DNA from: Ectothiorhodospiraceae bacterium
Lineage (GTDB): Bacteria; Pseudomonadota; Gammaproteobacteria; Nitrococcales; Aquisalimonadaceae
Reading direction: 5' to 3'
NCBI GenBank assembly: GCA_020831885.1
Contig: JAFIFU010000001.1
Location: 248,001-312,000 of the forward strand
DNA: 64,000 nt
The notes under the pieces are model-generated. The model was not told the DNA's origin and made no database searches. It saw only the letters and a program-made list of their open reading frames with translations. Each line of letters opens with the position of its first letter. The stretch's first letter is position 1. Position numbers and translations under genes: made by a program. Below are positions 19,325 through 31,811 of this stretch, one piece after another.

Positions 19325-19356
19325 CTGATTTCTTGGTGGAACGGCAACGACAACGC

Positions 19357-20229
19357 ATGAGCGAGGACCGATCTAGTAACGGAAGTCAACGCACCTGGCT
19401 GGAACGCATTGGCCAGGCGCTGTCCGGGGAACCCAGGGACCGGGAAGACCTGGTGGGCGTGCTCCGGGATGCACAAGGGCGCGGACTGCTGGATTTCGAC
19501 CAGTTGGCCATGATCGAGGGGGTGCTACACGTCTCGGAGATGCAGGTGCGGGATATCATGATCCCCCGCTCCCAGATGGTGGTCCTGCGCCGGGATGCGG
19601 AGCCCGCCGAACTGCTGGCTCCGGTGATCGAATCCGGCCACTCCCGGTTTCCGGTGGTGGGGGAGAGCCGTGACGACGTCATCGGCATCCTGATCGCCAA
19701 GGATCTCCTGCGCTACGTCGCCGAGGGCGGCAACGGGCGTTTCAATATGCGTGAGCTCATGCGCCCGGCGCTGTTCGTGCCGGAAAGCAAGCGCCTGGAT
19801 GTCATGCTCAAGGAATTCCGCAGCAGTCGGAATCACCTTGCCGTCGTGGTGGACGAATACGGCGGCGTGGCCGGCATGGTGACCATCGAGGACGTGCTCG
19901 AGCAGATTGTGGGCGAGATCGATGACGAGCATGATTTCGACGAGGACAGCTACATACTCAGCCAACGTGAGGGCAGCAGCATCGTCAAGGCGCTAACCCC
20001 CATCGAGGATTTCAACGAACACTTCGGCACCGGATTCAGTGATGAGGAGTTCGATACCATCGGCGGCCTGGTGGCTCATCACTTCGGTCACGTGCCGCGC
20101 CGGGGCGAATCCGTGGTCATCGGCCATCAGCGTTTCGAGGTGATTCGGGCCGACTCGCGCCGCATCCATCTGCTGATGGTCAGCGAACTGCCGCCGGAGT
20201 CCGAGGGCGTGTATTCCCAGCCGCAATGA
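19357..20229 (+). CDS. ybeX: CorC/HlyC-family CBS-domain protein YbeX
   Basis: A 290-residue soluble protein with two CBS domains (about residues 60-185, including the MIPRSQMV start) and a C-terminal CorC/HlyC transporter-associated domain (from about residue 205). It lacks membrane helices. YbeX is linked to magnesium/cobalt homeostasis and ribosome function. ATG 19357 gives the family N-terminus. The upstream in-frame extension runs through the hairpin and is rejected. Its stop overlaps the lnt start (ATGA at 20226-20229). Confidence 0.92.
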   Translation: MSEDRSSNGSQRTWLERIGQALSGEPRDREDLVGVLRDAQGRGLLDFDQLAMIEGVLHVSEMQVRDIMIPRSQMVVLRRDAEPAELLAPVIESGHSRFPVVGESRDDVIGILIAKDLLRYVAEGGNGRFNMRELMRPALFVPESKRLDVMLKEFRSSRNHLAVVVDEYGGVAGMVTIEDVLEQIVGEIDDEHDFDEDSYILSQREGSSIVKALTPIEDFNEHFGTGFSDEEFDTIGGLVAHHFGHVPRRGESVVIGHQRFEVIRADSRRIHLLMVSELPPESEGVYSQPQ

Positions 20230-21746
20230 CCTTCCCTCACACGCGTACACAGGGCTGGTTTGCCAGCCGATGGGTCCTGCTTGCCGCCGTACTGGCGGGG
20301 GCGCTGATCCCACTGGCTTTCGCACCGCTGCACCAGGCCTGGGTGGCGGTGATCTCGCCTGCCGTGCTGTTCGCGATCCTGGCGCGTGCGCCGCGGCGGC
20401 TGGGTCTCTGGGCGGCGTACTGGTACGGGGTGGGCTATTTCGGGGCCGGCGGGCACTGGATCTACGTCAGCGTCGGCGAATTCGGGGGCGGGCCGTGGGT
20501 GGCCCTGGTGTTCTGCGTGGTGCTTGCGCTGGCGTTCGGACTGCTCATCTGGTGCGTGGCCCGGATCTGGTACGGTTTGCGCCCCGGTGGCGATCTGCCC
20601 GCGCTGGTGGTGGCCCTGCCGGCCTGTTGGCTGCTTGTTGAATGGGTACGGAGCTGGTTGTTCACCGGCACCACGTGGATCCAGCTCGGCTATAGCCAGA
20701 CGGACACCTGGCTCTCCGGCCTGGCGCCGGTGGTCGGCGCGCTGGGACTCAGCCTGGTGCTGGCCGTGCTTGCCGGGCTCCTGGCCTGGACCATGCTGAA
20801 TCCGGGGAGGCTCAGCGCCGGTGTGTTCGCGCTGGCAGTGGTCGGCAGCCTGTTGCTCGGGGCCGTTGTCGCGCGGGACTGGACGGAGCCTGCCGGTGAG
20901 CCGGTGCGCATCGCCCTGCTGCAGGGGAACGTGCCGCAAGATGAAAAATGGCTGCCCGAGAATCGCGAGGCCATCATGGCCCGCTACGAACGGCTGACGA
21001 CCCGCTTCTGGGGTGCGGACGTCATCATCTGGCCGGAGACGGCGGTTCCCGCTTTCTACCACCAGGTGGTGTCCGATTATCTGGCACCGCTGGCGGCGGA
21101 GGCGGAGAACCGGGGCAGCGATCTGCTGATCGGCCTTCCCGCCTGGGATCGCGAATCCAACAGTGTCTACAACTCCGTGGTGTCCCTGGGCACCGAGATC
21201 GACTTCTATCACAAGCGGCACCTGGTGCCGTTTGGGGAGTACGTCCCGTTCAGGAATGCCTTCGGCGGGTTGCTGGACGTGTTCGGGGCCCCCATTGCCG
21301 ATTTCACGCCGGGCTGGCGGGCCAACACGCTGCGTCTCGGGGATCAGCCCATGGCGGTCTTCATCTGCTACGAAATCACCTTTCCCGGCCAGGTGCGGGA
21401 CTTCCTGCCGGAGGCCACGGTGCTGGTGAACGTCTCCAACGATGCCTGGTTCGGGGGGTCGGTGGGCCCCCATCAGCATTTCCAGAAGGCGCGAATGCGC
21501 GCCCTGGAAACCGGGAGGCCGCTGGTGCGCTCCACCAACACGGGTATTACCGCGGCGGTGGACCCCCGGGGTCGGGTGACGGCGCGGGCTCCCCAGTTTG
21601 TCGTGGACGCGCTGCTGGTGGAGGTCACCCCCCGGAAGGGCACCACGCCTTATATCCGCTGGGGCGATGCCCCGGTGCTGGGCCTGATGAGCCTGATGCT
21701 GCTTGCCGCGGCCGGGCTGCGGTGGACAGAACGGCGCTCCGCCTGA
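20226..21746 (+). CDS. lnt: Apolipoprotein N-acyltransferase Lnt
   Basis: A 506-residue inner-membrane enzyme that adds the third acyl chain to the N-terminal cysteine of lipoproteins. Several transmembrane helices precede residue ~215, then comes a nitrilase-type domain with the catalytic triad E271 (IIWPETAVP), K330 (FYHKRHLVPFGEY) and C381 (FICYEITFP). It is coupled to ybeX by a four-base overlap. Its stop codon falls inside the first hairpin of repeat copy B. Confidence 0.95.
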   Translation: MTFPHTRTQGWFASRWVLLAAVLAGALIPLAFAPLHQAWVAVISPAVLFAILARAPRRLGLWAAYWYGVGYFGAGGHWIYVSVGEFGGGPWVALVFCVVLALAFGLLIWCVARIWYGLRPGGDLPALVVALPACWLLVEWVRSWLFTGTTWIQLGYSQTDTWLSGLAPVVGALGLSLVLAVLAGLLAWTMLNPGRLSAGVFALAVVGSLLLGAVVARDWTEPAGEPVRIALLQGNVPQDEKWLPENREAIMARYERLTTRFWGADVIIWPETAVPAFYHQVVSDYLAPLAAEAENRGSDLLIGLPAWDRESNSVYNSVVSLGTEIDFYHKRHLVPFGEYVPFRNAFGGLLDVFGAPIADFTPGWRANTLRLGDQPMAVFICYEITFPGQVRDFLPEATVLVNVSNDAWFGGSVGPHQHFQKARMRALETGRPLVRSTNTGITAAVDPRGRVTARAPQFVVDALLVEVTPRKGTTPYIRWGDAPVLGLMSLMLLAAAGLRWTERRSA

Positions 21747-21774
21747 GCGCCATGGGAATAGATCAGCGCTTCCC
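21733..21774 (+). repeat. Dispersed double-hairpin repeat, copy B
   Basis: The first hairpin has perfect arms GGCGCTC (21733-21739) and GAGCGCC (21745-21751). The second is GGGAA...TTCCC (21754-21774). The first hairpin overlaps the end of lnt and its TGA, the rest is intergenic. It shares the CTCCGC and GATCAGCGCTTCCC core with copies A and C. Confidence 0.75.
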
Positions 21775-21789
21775 TGGCCTTGCGCCGGG

Positions 21790-24916
<3,127 letters not shown>

Positions 24917-25099
24917 GGCCCGTTCACACGCCCCCGGATCCCGACGATCCGCACGCTGACCCGCAGGGGCAGACATGAGGTTTGCGTCGTCTGTACCCGG
25001 AACGCGGGGATATCCCGGTGAAGGCGGCGCCATTAGCCGGAAATCAGGCAATGGCATGAGGCGATGTGGTGATCACCCTTCTCCATCCGGTGGCATGAC

Positions 25100-25600
25100 A
25101 TGTGGCGATTGATTGCGATCCTGGGGGTTTCCATCCTGCTGCCGGCCCTGGCGGCATGCGGCTGGCATCTGCGGGGTTCCGGCCCCGGGGCGGTGTCTCT
25201 GGAGGGTGTGCGGATCAGTGTGGACAGCCGCATGGGCCGGGACGATCTCTACCGTGAAGTCCACGTCTCCCTCCAGGCCGCCGGTGCGGAGCTGGTCCCC
25301 GCGCAGGACGGGGTACCGTCGCTGGTGCTTGAGAACGAGTCGCGGCAGCGGCGGGCGATTTCCGGAACCCGGGCCGACGAGGTCCGGGAATACGAACTGC
25401 GCTACCGCCTCAGTTGGCGGCTCAGGGATGGTGATGGCGAGGACCTCCAGGTGGACACCTTCGAGCAGTTGCGGGAATACCGACGGGACGAACAGCAGGT
25501 GCTGGGAAGTGAAGGGCAGGAGGACGCCATCGTGGCCGAGTTCCGCCGGGACGCCGCGTTTCTGCTGGTGGACCGTGTCCAGGCCCTGCTGGGGGAGTGA
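25100..25600 (+). CDS. lptE: LPS-assembly lipoprotein LptE
   Basis: A 166-residue outer-membrane lipoprotein that plugs the LptD barrel and helps deliver LPS to the cell surface. It has a signal peptide with lipobox LAAC, the lipidated cysteine being C20, then GWHLRG, which is typical of LptE/RlpB. It follows leuS after 183 bases in which I see nothing distinctive, and overlaps holA by one base (TGATG). The conserved leuS-lptE-holA order supports the call. Confidence 0.9.
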   Translation: MWRLIAILGVSILLPALAACGWHLRGSGPGAVSLEGVRISVDSRMGRDDLYREVHVSLQAAGAELVPAQDGVPSLVLENESRQRRAISGTRADEVREYELRYRLSWRLRDGDGEDLQVDTFEQLREYRRDEQQVLGSEGQEDAIVAEFRRDAAFLLVDRVQALLGE

Positions 25601-26628
25601 TGCGCGCGCGACCCGAACAGCTCTCCGCGGTGCTCCGGAAGGGATTGGCGCCTGTCTACCTGCTCACCGGCGATGAGCCGCTTCAGTTGCGGGAGGCCCA
25701 GGATGCCGTTCGTGCGGCTGCGCGGGCTGCCGGTTACGGGGAACGGGAGGTGCTGGAGGTGGAGGCCGGTTTCGACTGGGACCGCCTCGGTGCCATGGCC
25801 GACAGCCTCTCCTTGTTTGGTGACCGGCGCCTGGTGGAACTGCGCATGCCCGGCGGCCGGCCCGGGCAGCAGGGTGGGAAGGCCTTGGCCGCCTACTGCG
25901 AACGCCCTGCCGAGGACACGGTGCTCATGATAAGCAGCGGCCGGCTGGAGCCGAAGGTGCGCAAATCCGCAGCCTGGGTGAAGGCCATCGATCAGGTCGG
26001 TGTGGTGGTGGAGATCTGGCCCATCGGGCCTGCGGAACTGCCCCGATGGCTGACCGCCCGCATGCAGGCGGCGGGGTTGCGCCCCACCACGGACGCGGCT
26101 GCGCTGCTGGCGGAACGCAGCGAGGGCAACCTGATGGCGGCCGCCCAGGAAGTGGACAAGTTGCGGCTGCTGCTCGGCCAGGGGGAGGTCACTCTGGAGA
26201 CGGTGCAGGCGGCGGTGGCCGACAGCGCCCGGTACGACGTGTTCGACCTGTGCCTGGCCGCGCTTCAGGGCGACAGCCGTCGCGTTGTGCGGATCCTGAA
26301 CGGCCTGCATGAGGAGGGGGTGGAGCCTGTGCTCGTGCTGTGGGCCCTGGCGCGGGAACTGCGTGTGCTGGTCCGGTTGAGCGCCCCCGGTTCGAACCCG
26401 GAGGAGGTGTTGCGCCGGGAACGGGCCTTCGGGCCACGCAAGACGGCGCTGCCGGCTGCTGCGCGGCGGGGCCGACCGGCACGCTGGCAGGCGCTGCTGG
26501 CCCGCGCCGCCCGGGTGGATCGTGTCATCAAGGGGGCGGCGGCGGGCCGCCCGTGGGACGAACTGTTACACTTGAGTCTTGCCATCGCCGGCACCAGAAC
26601 GGTCGCCGTGCGCACTCTGATTGAGTAG
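25600..26628 (+). CDS. holA: DNA polymerase III delta subunit
   Basis: A 342-residue clamp-loader subunit that opens the beta clamp. The N-terminal domain has [12 protein letters not shown], the degenerate P-loop region of HolA, and the C-terminal collar domain has SARYDVFDL and [10 protein letters not shown]. The start is ATG 25600, which overlaps the lptE stop and lies about five bases after GGGGAG (25590-25595). A GTG one codon earlier is less likely. Confidence 0.93.
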   Translation: MRARPEQLSAVLRKGLAPVYLLTGDEPLQLREAQDAVRAAARAAGYGEREVLEVEAGFDWDRLGAMADSLSLFGDRRLVELRMPGGRPGQQGGKALAAYCERPAEDTVLMISSGRLEPKVRKSAAWVKAIDQVGVVVEIWPIGPAELPRWLTARMQAAGLRPTTDAAALLAERSEGNLMAAAQEVDKLRLLLGQGEVTLETVQAAVADSARYDVFDLCLAALQGDSRRVVRILNGLHEEGVEPVLVLWALARELRVLVRLSAPGSNPEEVLRRERAFGPRKTALPAAARRGRPARWQALLARAARVDRVIKGAAAGRPWDELLHLSLAIAGTRTVAVRTLIE

Positions 26629-26632
26629 AGCC

Positions 26633-27901
26633 ATGTCCGACATTCACAACATCACGCAATACATACACGACCTGGGGCGACGCGCCCGGGCGGCCGGCCG
26701 CCTCATGGCCCGTGCCGACAGCGGTGCCAAGGACCGGGCGCTGAACGCCATTGCCGATATCATCCTCGCCCGGACGGATGCGCTGGCCGAGGCCAATGCC
26801 GCGGATATGGAGGCGGGCCGGGCCAACGGGCTGGATCCGGCACTGCTGGACCGGCTGGAGCTGACGGAGGCGCGTATCCAGGGTATGGCCGAGGGACTGC
26901 GGCAGATCGCGGCGCTCCCCGACCCGGTGGGTGGGATCTCCGATCTCAACTACCGGCCCACGGGCATCCAGGTGGGGCGTATGCGGGTGCCGCTGGGGGT
27001 GATCGGCATCATCTACGAATCCCGTCCCAACGTCACCGCGGATGCGGCCGGCCTGTGTCTGAAGTCCGGCAACGCCGCGATCCTGCGCGGCGGCTCGGAG
27101 GCCCTGCGCTCCAACCAGGCAGTGGCCGCCTGTATCCACGCGGGTCTGGAGGCTGCCGGCCTGCCGGCGGATGCCGTGCAGGTGGTGGACACCACGGATC
27201 GGGAGGCCGTGGGCGCGTTGATCACCATGAGCCACTTCGTGGACGTGATCGTGCCCCGGGGTGGCAAGGGGCTGATCGAGCGGATCAGCCGTGAAGCGAC
27301 AGTGCCGGTGATCAAGCATCTGGACGGTGTCTGCCACGTTTACATCGACGACCGGGCGGACCTGGAAAAGGCTGTCAGGGTGGCCTTCAACGCCAAGACC
27401 CAGCGGTACGGCACCTGCAACACCATGGAGACCTTGCTGGTTCATGACGCCGTTGCCCACCAGGTGCTGCCCCGACTGGCCGCCTTGTACCGGGACGCGG
27501 GTGTGGAGCTGCGTGGCTGTGAACGCAGCCGCACGCTGGTGGCGGACATGGCTGAGGCCACCGAGGCCGATTGGGCGGCGGAGTACCTGGCACCGGTGCT
27601 GGCGGTGCGCATCGTCGACGACCTGGATCAGGCGCTGGACCATATCGCCCGCTGGAGTTCGGCGCACACCGAGGCCATCGTTACCGAGGATTTCAGCCGT
27701 GCCCGCCGCTTCCTGCGGGAGGTGGATTCCAGCTCGGTCATGGTCAACGCATCGACCCGTTTTGCCGATGGTTTCGAGTACGGACTCGGGGCGGAGATCG
27801 GTATCAGCACGGATAAGCTCCATGCCCGCGGGCCGGTGGGGTTGGAGGGGTTGACCAGCCAGAAGTGGGTGGTGTTGGGTGATGGTCACGTGCGCGACTG
27901 A
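26633..27901 (+). CDS. proA: Gamma-glutamyl phosphate reductase
   Basis: A 422-residue NADPH-dependent enzyme of proline synthesis that reduces gamma-glutamyl phosphate to the semialdehyde. It has the aldehyde-dehydrogenase-like fold with the catalytic cysteine in [11 protein letters not shown], and [11 protein letters not shown] in the cofactor domain. ATG 26633 gives the family's length. It sits between holA and nadD, with its TGA directly abutting the nadD ATG. The proA-nadD pairing is also found in Pseudomonas. Confidence 0.95.
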   Translation: MSDIHNITQYIHDLGRRARAAGRLMARADSGAKDRALNAIADIILARTDALAEANAADMEAGRANGLDPALLDRLELTEARIQGMAEGLRQIAALPDPVGGISDLNYRPTGIQVGRMRVPLGVIGIIYESRPNVTADAAGLCLKSGNAAILRGGSEALRSNQAVAACIHAGLEAAGLPADAVQVVDTTDREAVGALITMSHFVDVIVPRGGKGLIERISREATVPVIKHLDGVCHVYIDDRADLEKAVRVAFNAKTQRYGTCNTMETLLVHDAVAHQVLPRLAALYRDAGVELRGCERSRTLVADMAEATEADWAAEYLAPVLAVRIVDDLDQALDHIARWSSAHTEAIVTEDFSRARRFLREVDSSSVMVNASTRFADGFEYGLGAEIGISTDKLHARGPVGLEGLTSQKWVVLGDGHVRD

Positions 27902-28546
27902 ATGGGTACCCTGACAGGCATTTTCGGCGGTACGTTCGATCCCGTCCATAACGCTCATCTGCGGGTGGCGTTGGATGTGGTGGAGGCGGGCGCACTGGTA
28001 GAGCTGCGCCTGATCCCCTGTCACATCCCCCCGCACCGGGAATCCCCGGCGGTGGACGCCGCCACCCGCCTGCACATGCTTCGCATGGCGGTCCGGGGAG
28101 AGCCCCGCTTCGTGGTGGACGATCGTGAGTTGCGTCGGGATACGCCTTCCTGGACCGTGGATACCCTGCGTACCCTGCGCGCCGATTTTCCGGATCGGCA
28201 TTTCTGTCTGTTGATGGGGTCCGACAGCTTTCGGGGGCTGCCCACCTGGTCACGCTGGCGTGAACTGGGTGAATTCGCGCATATCGTCGTCATGCAGCGG
28301 CCCGATCCGGGGCGTCCCGTGCCGGACGCCCTGGCCGAGTGGCTGCGGGGCAGAGAGGCGGACGGCTGGGGGGCGCTGCGCCGTGAACGGAGCGGTCGGG
28401 TGCTGTTCCAGCCGGTGGCCCAGTTGGCCATCTCCGCCACCGACATCCGCGAGCGCCTGGCCCGGGGCGGCTCGATCCGCTACCTGGTGCCGGACGCGGT
28501 ATGGGATCATATTCAGCAGGAAGGTCTGTACCTGACGCCATCCTGA
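27902..28546 (+). CDS. nadD: Nicotinate-nucleotide adenylyltransferase
   Basis: A 214-residue nucleotidyltransferase that makes nicotinate adenine dinucleotide from NaMN and ATP in NAD synthesis. The nucleotide-binding motif GGTFDPVHNAHL is at residues 9-20, with the C-terminal ISATDIRERL segment of the family. Its ATG follows the proA stop with no spacer, implying translational coupling. Confidence 0.95.
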   Translation: MGTLTGIFGGTFDPVHNAHLRVALDVVEAGALVELRLIPCHIPPHRESPAVDAATRLHMLRMAVRGEPRFVVDDRELRRDTPSWTVDTLRTLRADFPDRHFCLLMGSDSFRGLPTWSRWRELGEFAHIVVMQRPDPGRPVPDALAEWLRGREADGWGALRRERSGRVLFQPVAQLAISATDIRERLARGGSIRYLVPDAVWDHIQQEGLYLTPS

Positions 28547-28573
28547 ATCCGGACGCGGAGCGGCGTCGGCGTT

Positions 28574-29032
28574 GTGCGCCCGGCGTCGGGTGTGGAGAGG
28601 CGATACGGATTCTGTAACAGCGGCGAAGGGCCGCGGAGGTGTGTCATCAGCAAGGATCAGAAAACGGGGGCGCCGGCGCTGTCACTGGACCAGTTGCAGA
28701 CACTGGTACTGGACGCGCTGGAGGAAATCAAGGCGGTGGAACCGGTGGTGTTGGATGTGCGCGGGAAGACCGGAATCACGGATCTCATGGTGGTGGTCTC
28801 CGGCACCTCCAATCGGCACGTGAAGGCGATCGCCGATACGGTGGTGGAGCACGTGAAGCAGCAGGGTCTTCGCCCGATGGGGGTGGAAGGTGAAGAGGCG
28901 GCCGATTGGATTCTGGTGGACCTGGGGGACGCCGTTGTGCATGTCATGCTGCCCCGGGTCCGGGAGTTGTACCGGCTGGAGCGGATCTGGGGCGTGGATG
29001 CCATGCCCGATTCCGGGGAAGAGCGTGCCTGA
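28574..29032 (+). CDS. rsfS: Ribosomal silencing factor RsfS
   Basis: A member of the RsfS/YbeB/Iojap family, which binds uL14 on the 50S subunit and blocks subunit joining during starvation. Family segments VLDVRGKTGITD, SGTSNRHVKAIAD and GVEGEEAADWILVDLGD are present. The start is uncertain: canonical GTG codons exist at 28574 and 28592 but have no ribosome binding site. A strong GGAGG (28635-28639) stands six bases before an in-frame ATC at 28646, giving a natural-looking 128-residue protein beginning (M)SKDQK. The true gene may therefore start at 28646. Confidence 0.88.
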   Translation: MRPASGVERRYGFCNSGEGPRRCVISKDQKTGAPALSLDQLQTLVLDALEEIKAVEPVVLDVRGKTGITDLMVVVSGTSNRHVKAIADTVVEHVKQQGLRPMGVEGEEAADWILVDLGDAVVHVMLPRVRELYRLERIWGVDAMPDSGEERA

Positions 29033-29125
29033 TCAGCGCTGCCCACCGGGCTCCGGTCCTGTCACGGCGCCCGGTACGCGGGTTTGGGCCGCGCCTCCGG
29101 CAACTTGCCACGCCTGGCGGCCCCC

Positions 29126-29593
29126 GTGCGGTTCCATCTGATCGCCATCGGTCAGAGGATGCCGCGCTGGGTCGCGGAGGGTTTTGAGGATTATGCCGGC
29201 CGCATGCCGCCGGAGTGCCGGCTGGAACTGACGGCGCTGGCCCCCGGGGACCGTGGCAAGGGGGCTAACCCCGCCCGGGCCCGCCAGGTGGAGGCCCGCC
29301 GCCTGTTGGATGCCGTGCCCAAGGGTGCTCTGACCGTTGCGCTGGATCCCGACGGCCGGCAATGGTCCACCGAAGCACTGTCGGAACAGTTCGCCGGTTG
29401 GTTGCAGGGAGGTCGCGACGTCGCTCTGCTGGTGGGTGGTCCGGACGGTCTGGCTCCGGACATCCTGCAACGGGCTGAGCAGCGCTGGAGCCTGTCGCGC
29501 TTGACGCTGCCGCACATGCTGGTCAGGGTGATCGTCGCGGAGCAGCTTTACCGCGCCTGGAGCATCCTGTCCAATCATCCGTACCATCGCTGA
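29126..29593 (+). CDS. rlmH: 23S rRNA pseudouridine-1915 N3-methyltransferase
   Basis: A 155-residue SPOUT methyltransferase that modifies position 1915 of 23S rRNA in helix 69. The SAM-binding trefoil knot is visible as [11 protein letters not shown] and [14 protein letters not shown], with the terminal SNHPYHR motif. GTG 29126 gives exactly the length of E. coli RlmH and its [13 protein letters not shown] start; the ORF could be extended further but without family similarity. It follows rsfS in the conserved order. Confidence 0.94.
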   Translation: MRFHLIAIGQRMPRWVAEGFEDYAGRMPPECRLELTALAPGDRGKGANPARARQVEARRLLDAVPKGALTVALDPDGRQWSTEALSEQFAGWLQGGRDVALLVGGPDGLAPDILQRAEQRWSLSRLTLPHMLVRVIVAEQLYRAWSILSNHPYHR

Positions 29594-29606
29594 CAGAGGA
29601 TTACCT

Positions 29607-30206
29607 ATGGAGTCCGGCAATCCTGACATCTATCTGGCTTCCCGTTCGCCACGGCGACAGGAGCTTCTGCGTCAGATCGGCGTGCCTTACCGGCAGCTTG
29701 ACGTCGTTGTGGATGAAAGCGCCCATGAGGACGAAAGTCCGGAGGTGCATGTGCTGCGCCTGGCGCTGGAGAAGGCCCGCGCGGGCTGGCACACGGTGGA
29801 GAACGGCGAGTCGCCCCTGCCGGTGCTCGGTGCCGACACCATCGTCGTGCTGGATGATGAGGTTCTGGGTAAGCCGTCCGACCGCGACCAGGCCATGACC
29901 ATGCTCAGGGCACTGTCCGGGAACACCCACCGGGTACTGACCGGGGTGGCCCTGGTGGATGACCGGGAAGCCACCCGCATCAGTGTCAACAACGTCACGT
30001 TCCGGGAGCTCAGTGATGCGGAGATCCAGCGCTACTGGGAAACCGGTGAACCGGCGGACAAGGCCGGCGGCTACGCGATCCAGGGGCGGGGAGCGGTGTT
30101 CGTGTCCCACCTGGAAGGCAGCTACTCCGGTGTCATGGGTCTGCCCCTGTTCGAAGTGGCCGACCTGCTGGACGAATTCGACCTGGACTACCGGCGCGGC
30201 TGGTAG
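29607..30206 (+). CDS. maf: Maf-family nucleoside triphosphate pyrophosphatase
   Basis: A 199-residue Maf protein that hydrolyses dTTP/UTP or modified nucleotides to monophosphates. The signature [11 protein letters not shown] is near the N-terminus, with [10 protein letters not shown] (catalytic aspartate) and KPSDRDQA later, and a QGRGAVFV segment. It is closer to the YhdE type than to YceF. AGAGGA precedes the ATG by about eight bases. rng follows within 30 bases, a common maf-rng pairing. Confidence 0.9.
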   Translation: MESGNPDIYLASRSPRRQELLRQIGVPYRQLDVVVDESAHEDESPEVHVLRLALEKARAGWHTVENGESPLPVLGADTIVVLDDEVLGKPSDRDQAMTMLRALSGNTHRVLTGVALVDDREATRISVNNVTFRELSDAEIQRYWETGEPADKAGGYAIQGRGAVFVSHLEGSYSGVMGLPLFEVADLLDEFDLDYRRGW

Positions 30207-30233
30207 GTGCCGGGATACCACAAGAAGAATCCC

Positions 30234-31706
30234 ATGTCTGAGGAAATCCTGATCAATTGTACCCCGCAGGAAACCCGCGTGGCCGTGGTGGAGAACGGCG
30301 TGCTGCAGGAGGTCTGCGTCGAACGGGAGAGTCGCCGGGGTCTGGTCGGGAATATCTACAAGGGCCGGGTACAGCGGGTGCTGCCCGGGATGCAGGCCGC
30401 CTTCATCGAAGTCGGACTGCAGCGTACCGCCTTTCTCCATGCATCGGACATCGCCATACCCGAGGATCAGCCGCTGCCGGATGGGGAGCGGCGCAGTGTG
30501 CCGGACATCCAGCTGCTGCTGCGGGACGGCCAGGAAGTGGTGGTGCAGGTGGTCAAGGACCCCCTGGGCACCAAGGGTGCCCGGCTTACCACCCACCTCA
30601 CGATTCCGTCCCGGAACCTGGTGCTGTTACCGCGGAACCGGAACGTGGGGGTCTCCGCCCGTATCGAGGACGACAGCGAGCGCGGCCGCCTGCGGGACAT
30701 CGGCCAGCGTTTTCTCACGGAGGGTGATCCCTGTGGCTACATTATCCGGACCGCCGCCGAGCAGGTGGACGATGCGGCGCTGGAGGCGGATCGCCGCTTT
30801 TTGCTGAAGCTCTGGGAGTCGGTCCAGCGCCGCATCGCGGAAGCGCCGGTGGGCTCCTGCGTGCACGAAGACCTGCCGCTGGTCCTGCGCGCACTGCGTG
30901 ACCAGGTCACCATGGAGGTGGAGCGTATCCGGGTGGACTCCCGGGAGAACTTCCAGAAGGTCCATGAGTTCTGTCAGCAGTTCTTCCCCGACATGACCGA
31001 GCGCCTGGAATACTACCCGGGGGAGCGGCCGTTGTTCGACCTCTACGGTGTGGAGCAGGAGATCCAGCGGGCGCTGTCCCGCAAGGTGGAACTCAAGTCC
31101 GGCGGCTACCTGATCATCGACCAGACCGAGGCCATGACCACCGTGGATGTGAACACGGGTGGCTATGTGGGGCGGCGCAATCTCGAGGAGACCATCTTCA
31201 AGACCAACCTGGAGGCCGCCCAGTCCATCGCCCGCCAGGTGCGCCTGCGGAACCTGGGAGGCATCATCATCCTCGATTTCATCGACATGGAGGATGCGGA
31301 ACACAAGCGGCAGGTGCTGCGGGCCCTGGAGAAGGCTCTGGAACGGGATCACGCGAAAACCCAGATCAGCGGGGTCTCCGCCCTGGGGCTCGTGGAGATG
31401 ACCCGGAAACGGACCCGGGAGAGCCTGGAACATGTCCTCTGTGAACCCTGTCCAACCTGTGGTGGGCGCGGGACGCTGAAGACGGCGGAAACCGTCTGCT
31501 ATGAAATCTTCCGCGAGATCATGCGGGAGGCCCGGCAGTTTGATGCGGAGAGACTGCTGGTGTTGGCTGCGCCTGCGGTGGTGGATCTGATGCTGGACGA
31601 GGAAAGCATCGGTGTCGCGGAACTGGAGGAGTTCATCGGTCGCCCCATCACCCTCCAGGCTGAACCCCTGTACGCCCAGGACCAGTTCGACGTGGTGCTG
31701 ATGTAA
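30234..31706 (+). CDS. rng: Ribonuclease G
   Basis: A 490-residue endoribonuclease that matures the 5' end of 16S rRNA and turns over some mRNAs. It has an N-terminal S1 domain (GNIYKGRVQRVLPGMQAAF), the RNase H-like and 5'-sensor regions, the catalytic acids in DVNTGGYVG and DFIDMEDAEHK, and the CEPCPTCGGRG zinc-link. ATG 30234 gives the same length as E. coli RNase G. The short distance to maf implies one transcript. Confidence 0.95.
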   Translation: MSEEILINCTPQETRVAVVENGVLQEVCVERESRRGLVGNIYKGRVQRVLPGMQAAFIEVGLQRTAFLHASDIAIPEDQPLPDGERRSVPDIQLLLRDGQEVVVQVVKDPLGTKGARLTTHLTIPSRNLVLLPRNRNVGVSARIEDDSERGRLRDIGQRFLTEGDPCGYIIRTAAEQVDDAALEADRRFLLKLWESVQRRIAEAPVGSCVHEDLPLVLRALRDQVTMEVERIRVDSRENFQKVHEFCQQFFPDMTERLEYYPGERPLFDLYGVEQEIQRALSRKVELKSGGYLIIDQTEAMTTVDVNTGGYVGRRNLEETIFKTNLEAAQSIARQVRLRNLGGIIILDFIDMEDAEHKRQVLRALEKALERDHAKTQISGVSALGLVEMTRKRTRESLEHVLCEPCPTCGGRGTLKTAETVCYEIFREIMREARQFDAERLLVLAAPAVVDLMLDEESIGVAELEEFIGRPITLQAEPLYAQDQFDVVLM

Positions 31707-31811
31707 CGCAGGGCCCTTGGCCGTCGTGTCGGCTGCAGGTGTGCGCATGCTGGTTCGTCCCATGCTGCCCCGGCACGCCGTGCCCTGCCTGCGCATCTGC
31801 GGAGGAATGCG

